64,000 nt of DNA, from the NCBI GenBank assembly GCA_003255065.1, contig QAOA01001229.1:62001-126000 (forward strand), written 5' to 3'. Positions 63,750 through 64,000 of the stretch are shown here, in pieces; the stretch's first letter is position 1, and each line of letters opens with the position of its first letter. The notes beneath the pieces are model-generated. The model was not told the origin of the DNA and made no database searches. It worked only from the letters and a program-made list of their open reading frames with translations. Both the position numbers and the translations under genes were made by a program. The stretch comes from Cercis canadensis. Taxonomy: Eukaryota > Streptophyta > Magnoliopsida > Fabales > Fabaceae.

Positions 63750-63973
63750 CTGGGATTCTATGATANTATGATATTATATGTGTATGTTATACTATACTGA
63801 TGTGACAAATATATGTAATTTTTATATTTTATTAGATATAAAATTAATTTATTTTATTCTCTTAAACAAACTTAAAAATAATTAACTTGTACACATGTTA
63901 TTCACACATTGACTATTCTTATGTAGTATATAACATATAACATAAATATCAAAAATATCTAAAAAAAACTTTC
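63750..63973 (+). mobile_element. Mutator-type MITE, copy 5
   Basis: A perfect 9-bp duplication, attatttta, flanks it at 63741-63749 and 63974-63982. The ends and interior match copy 1. An N at 63766, between two copies of tatgata, slightly inflates its left end. Confidence 0.83.
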
Positions 63974-64000
63974 ATTATTTTAATATTAACAAATAGGGTG

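Noticed and set aside
1..64000. A gene cluster or new multi-gene system
   Set aside because: The seven genes belong to unrelated pathways, face different ways and share no visible control sequence; I see no evidence of a joint function.
41858..64000. Conserved microRNA precursors in the gene-poor half
   Set aside because: I looked by eye for common plant mature sequences (miR156, 159, 160, 164, 166, 167, 171, 172, 319, 390, 396, 482) and saw none; a computed fold scan could still find new ones.

Overview
The window is nuclear DNA from a flowering plant, most likely a eudicot. It is AT-rich, its genes have many GT-AG introns, and it contains plant-only families (RLCK-VII kinase, TPLATE-complex muniscin, twin-LOV protein, NPF transporter, PPR protein) among short non-autonomous transposons. 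I could not identify the species. I found no operon, CRISPR array, tRNA gene, rRNA gene or recognisable microRNA precursor.

Layout. The left 42 kb carries six genes: a plastid-type DUF1338/FLO7 2-oxoadipate dioxygenase (+, 1082-4219), a PBL34-type receptor-like cytoplasmic kinase (-, 5519-9133), the endocytic TPLATE-complex subunit TML (-, 13665-21236), a twin-LOV photoreceptor-like protein TLP1/PLP (+, 28258-31929), an intronless glyoxal/aldehyde oxidase GLOX (-, 32445-34148) and an NPF4.6-type nitrate/ABA transporter (-, 37055-41625). I rebuilt the exon chains by translating across GT-AG junctions; every chain keeps frame to a stop. The right 22 kb has one gene, a PPR protein (-, 52735-54252) followed by the broken remains of a DYW domain. 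The genes are unrelated functionally and simply neighbours: the first two and TLP1/GLOX are tail-to-tail pairs, while TML and TLP1 diverge across about 6 kb of transposon-filled DNA.

Repeats. A MITE family of about 190-225 bp occurs five times; three copies carry 9-bp target duplications (two perfect or near-perfect in intergenic DNA, one perfect at the right edge), which suggests a Mutator-type origin. A tRNA-derived SINE family has two copies, both with perfect target duplications. There is a 1.17-kb terminal-inverted-repeat element plus the end of a relative at the window start, an hAT remnant with a decayed BED zinc finger, and a 517-bp GC-cored fold-back.

Assembly caution. Eleven single N bases occur. 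At least seven sit exactly between two near-identical direct repeats of 20-189 bp. These look like unmerged overlaps (or two haplotypes) at contig joins, not biology. I did not find a convincing previously undescribed system; the best leads are the uncatalogued repeat families, the fold-back, the decaying DYW domain and the transporter whose first coding exon appears to be only the start codon.
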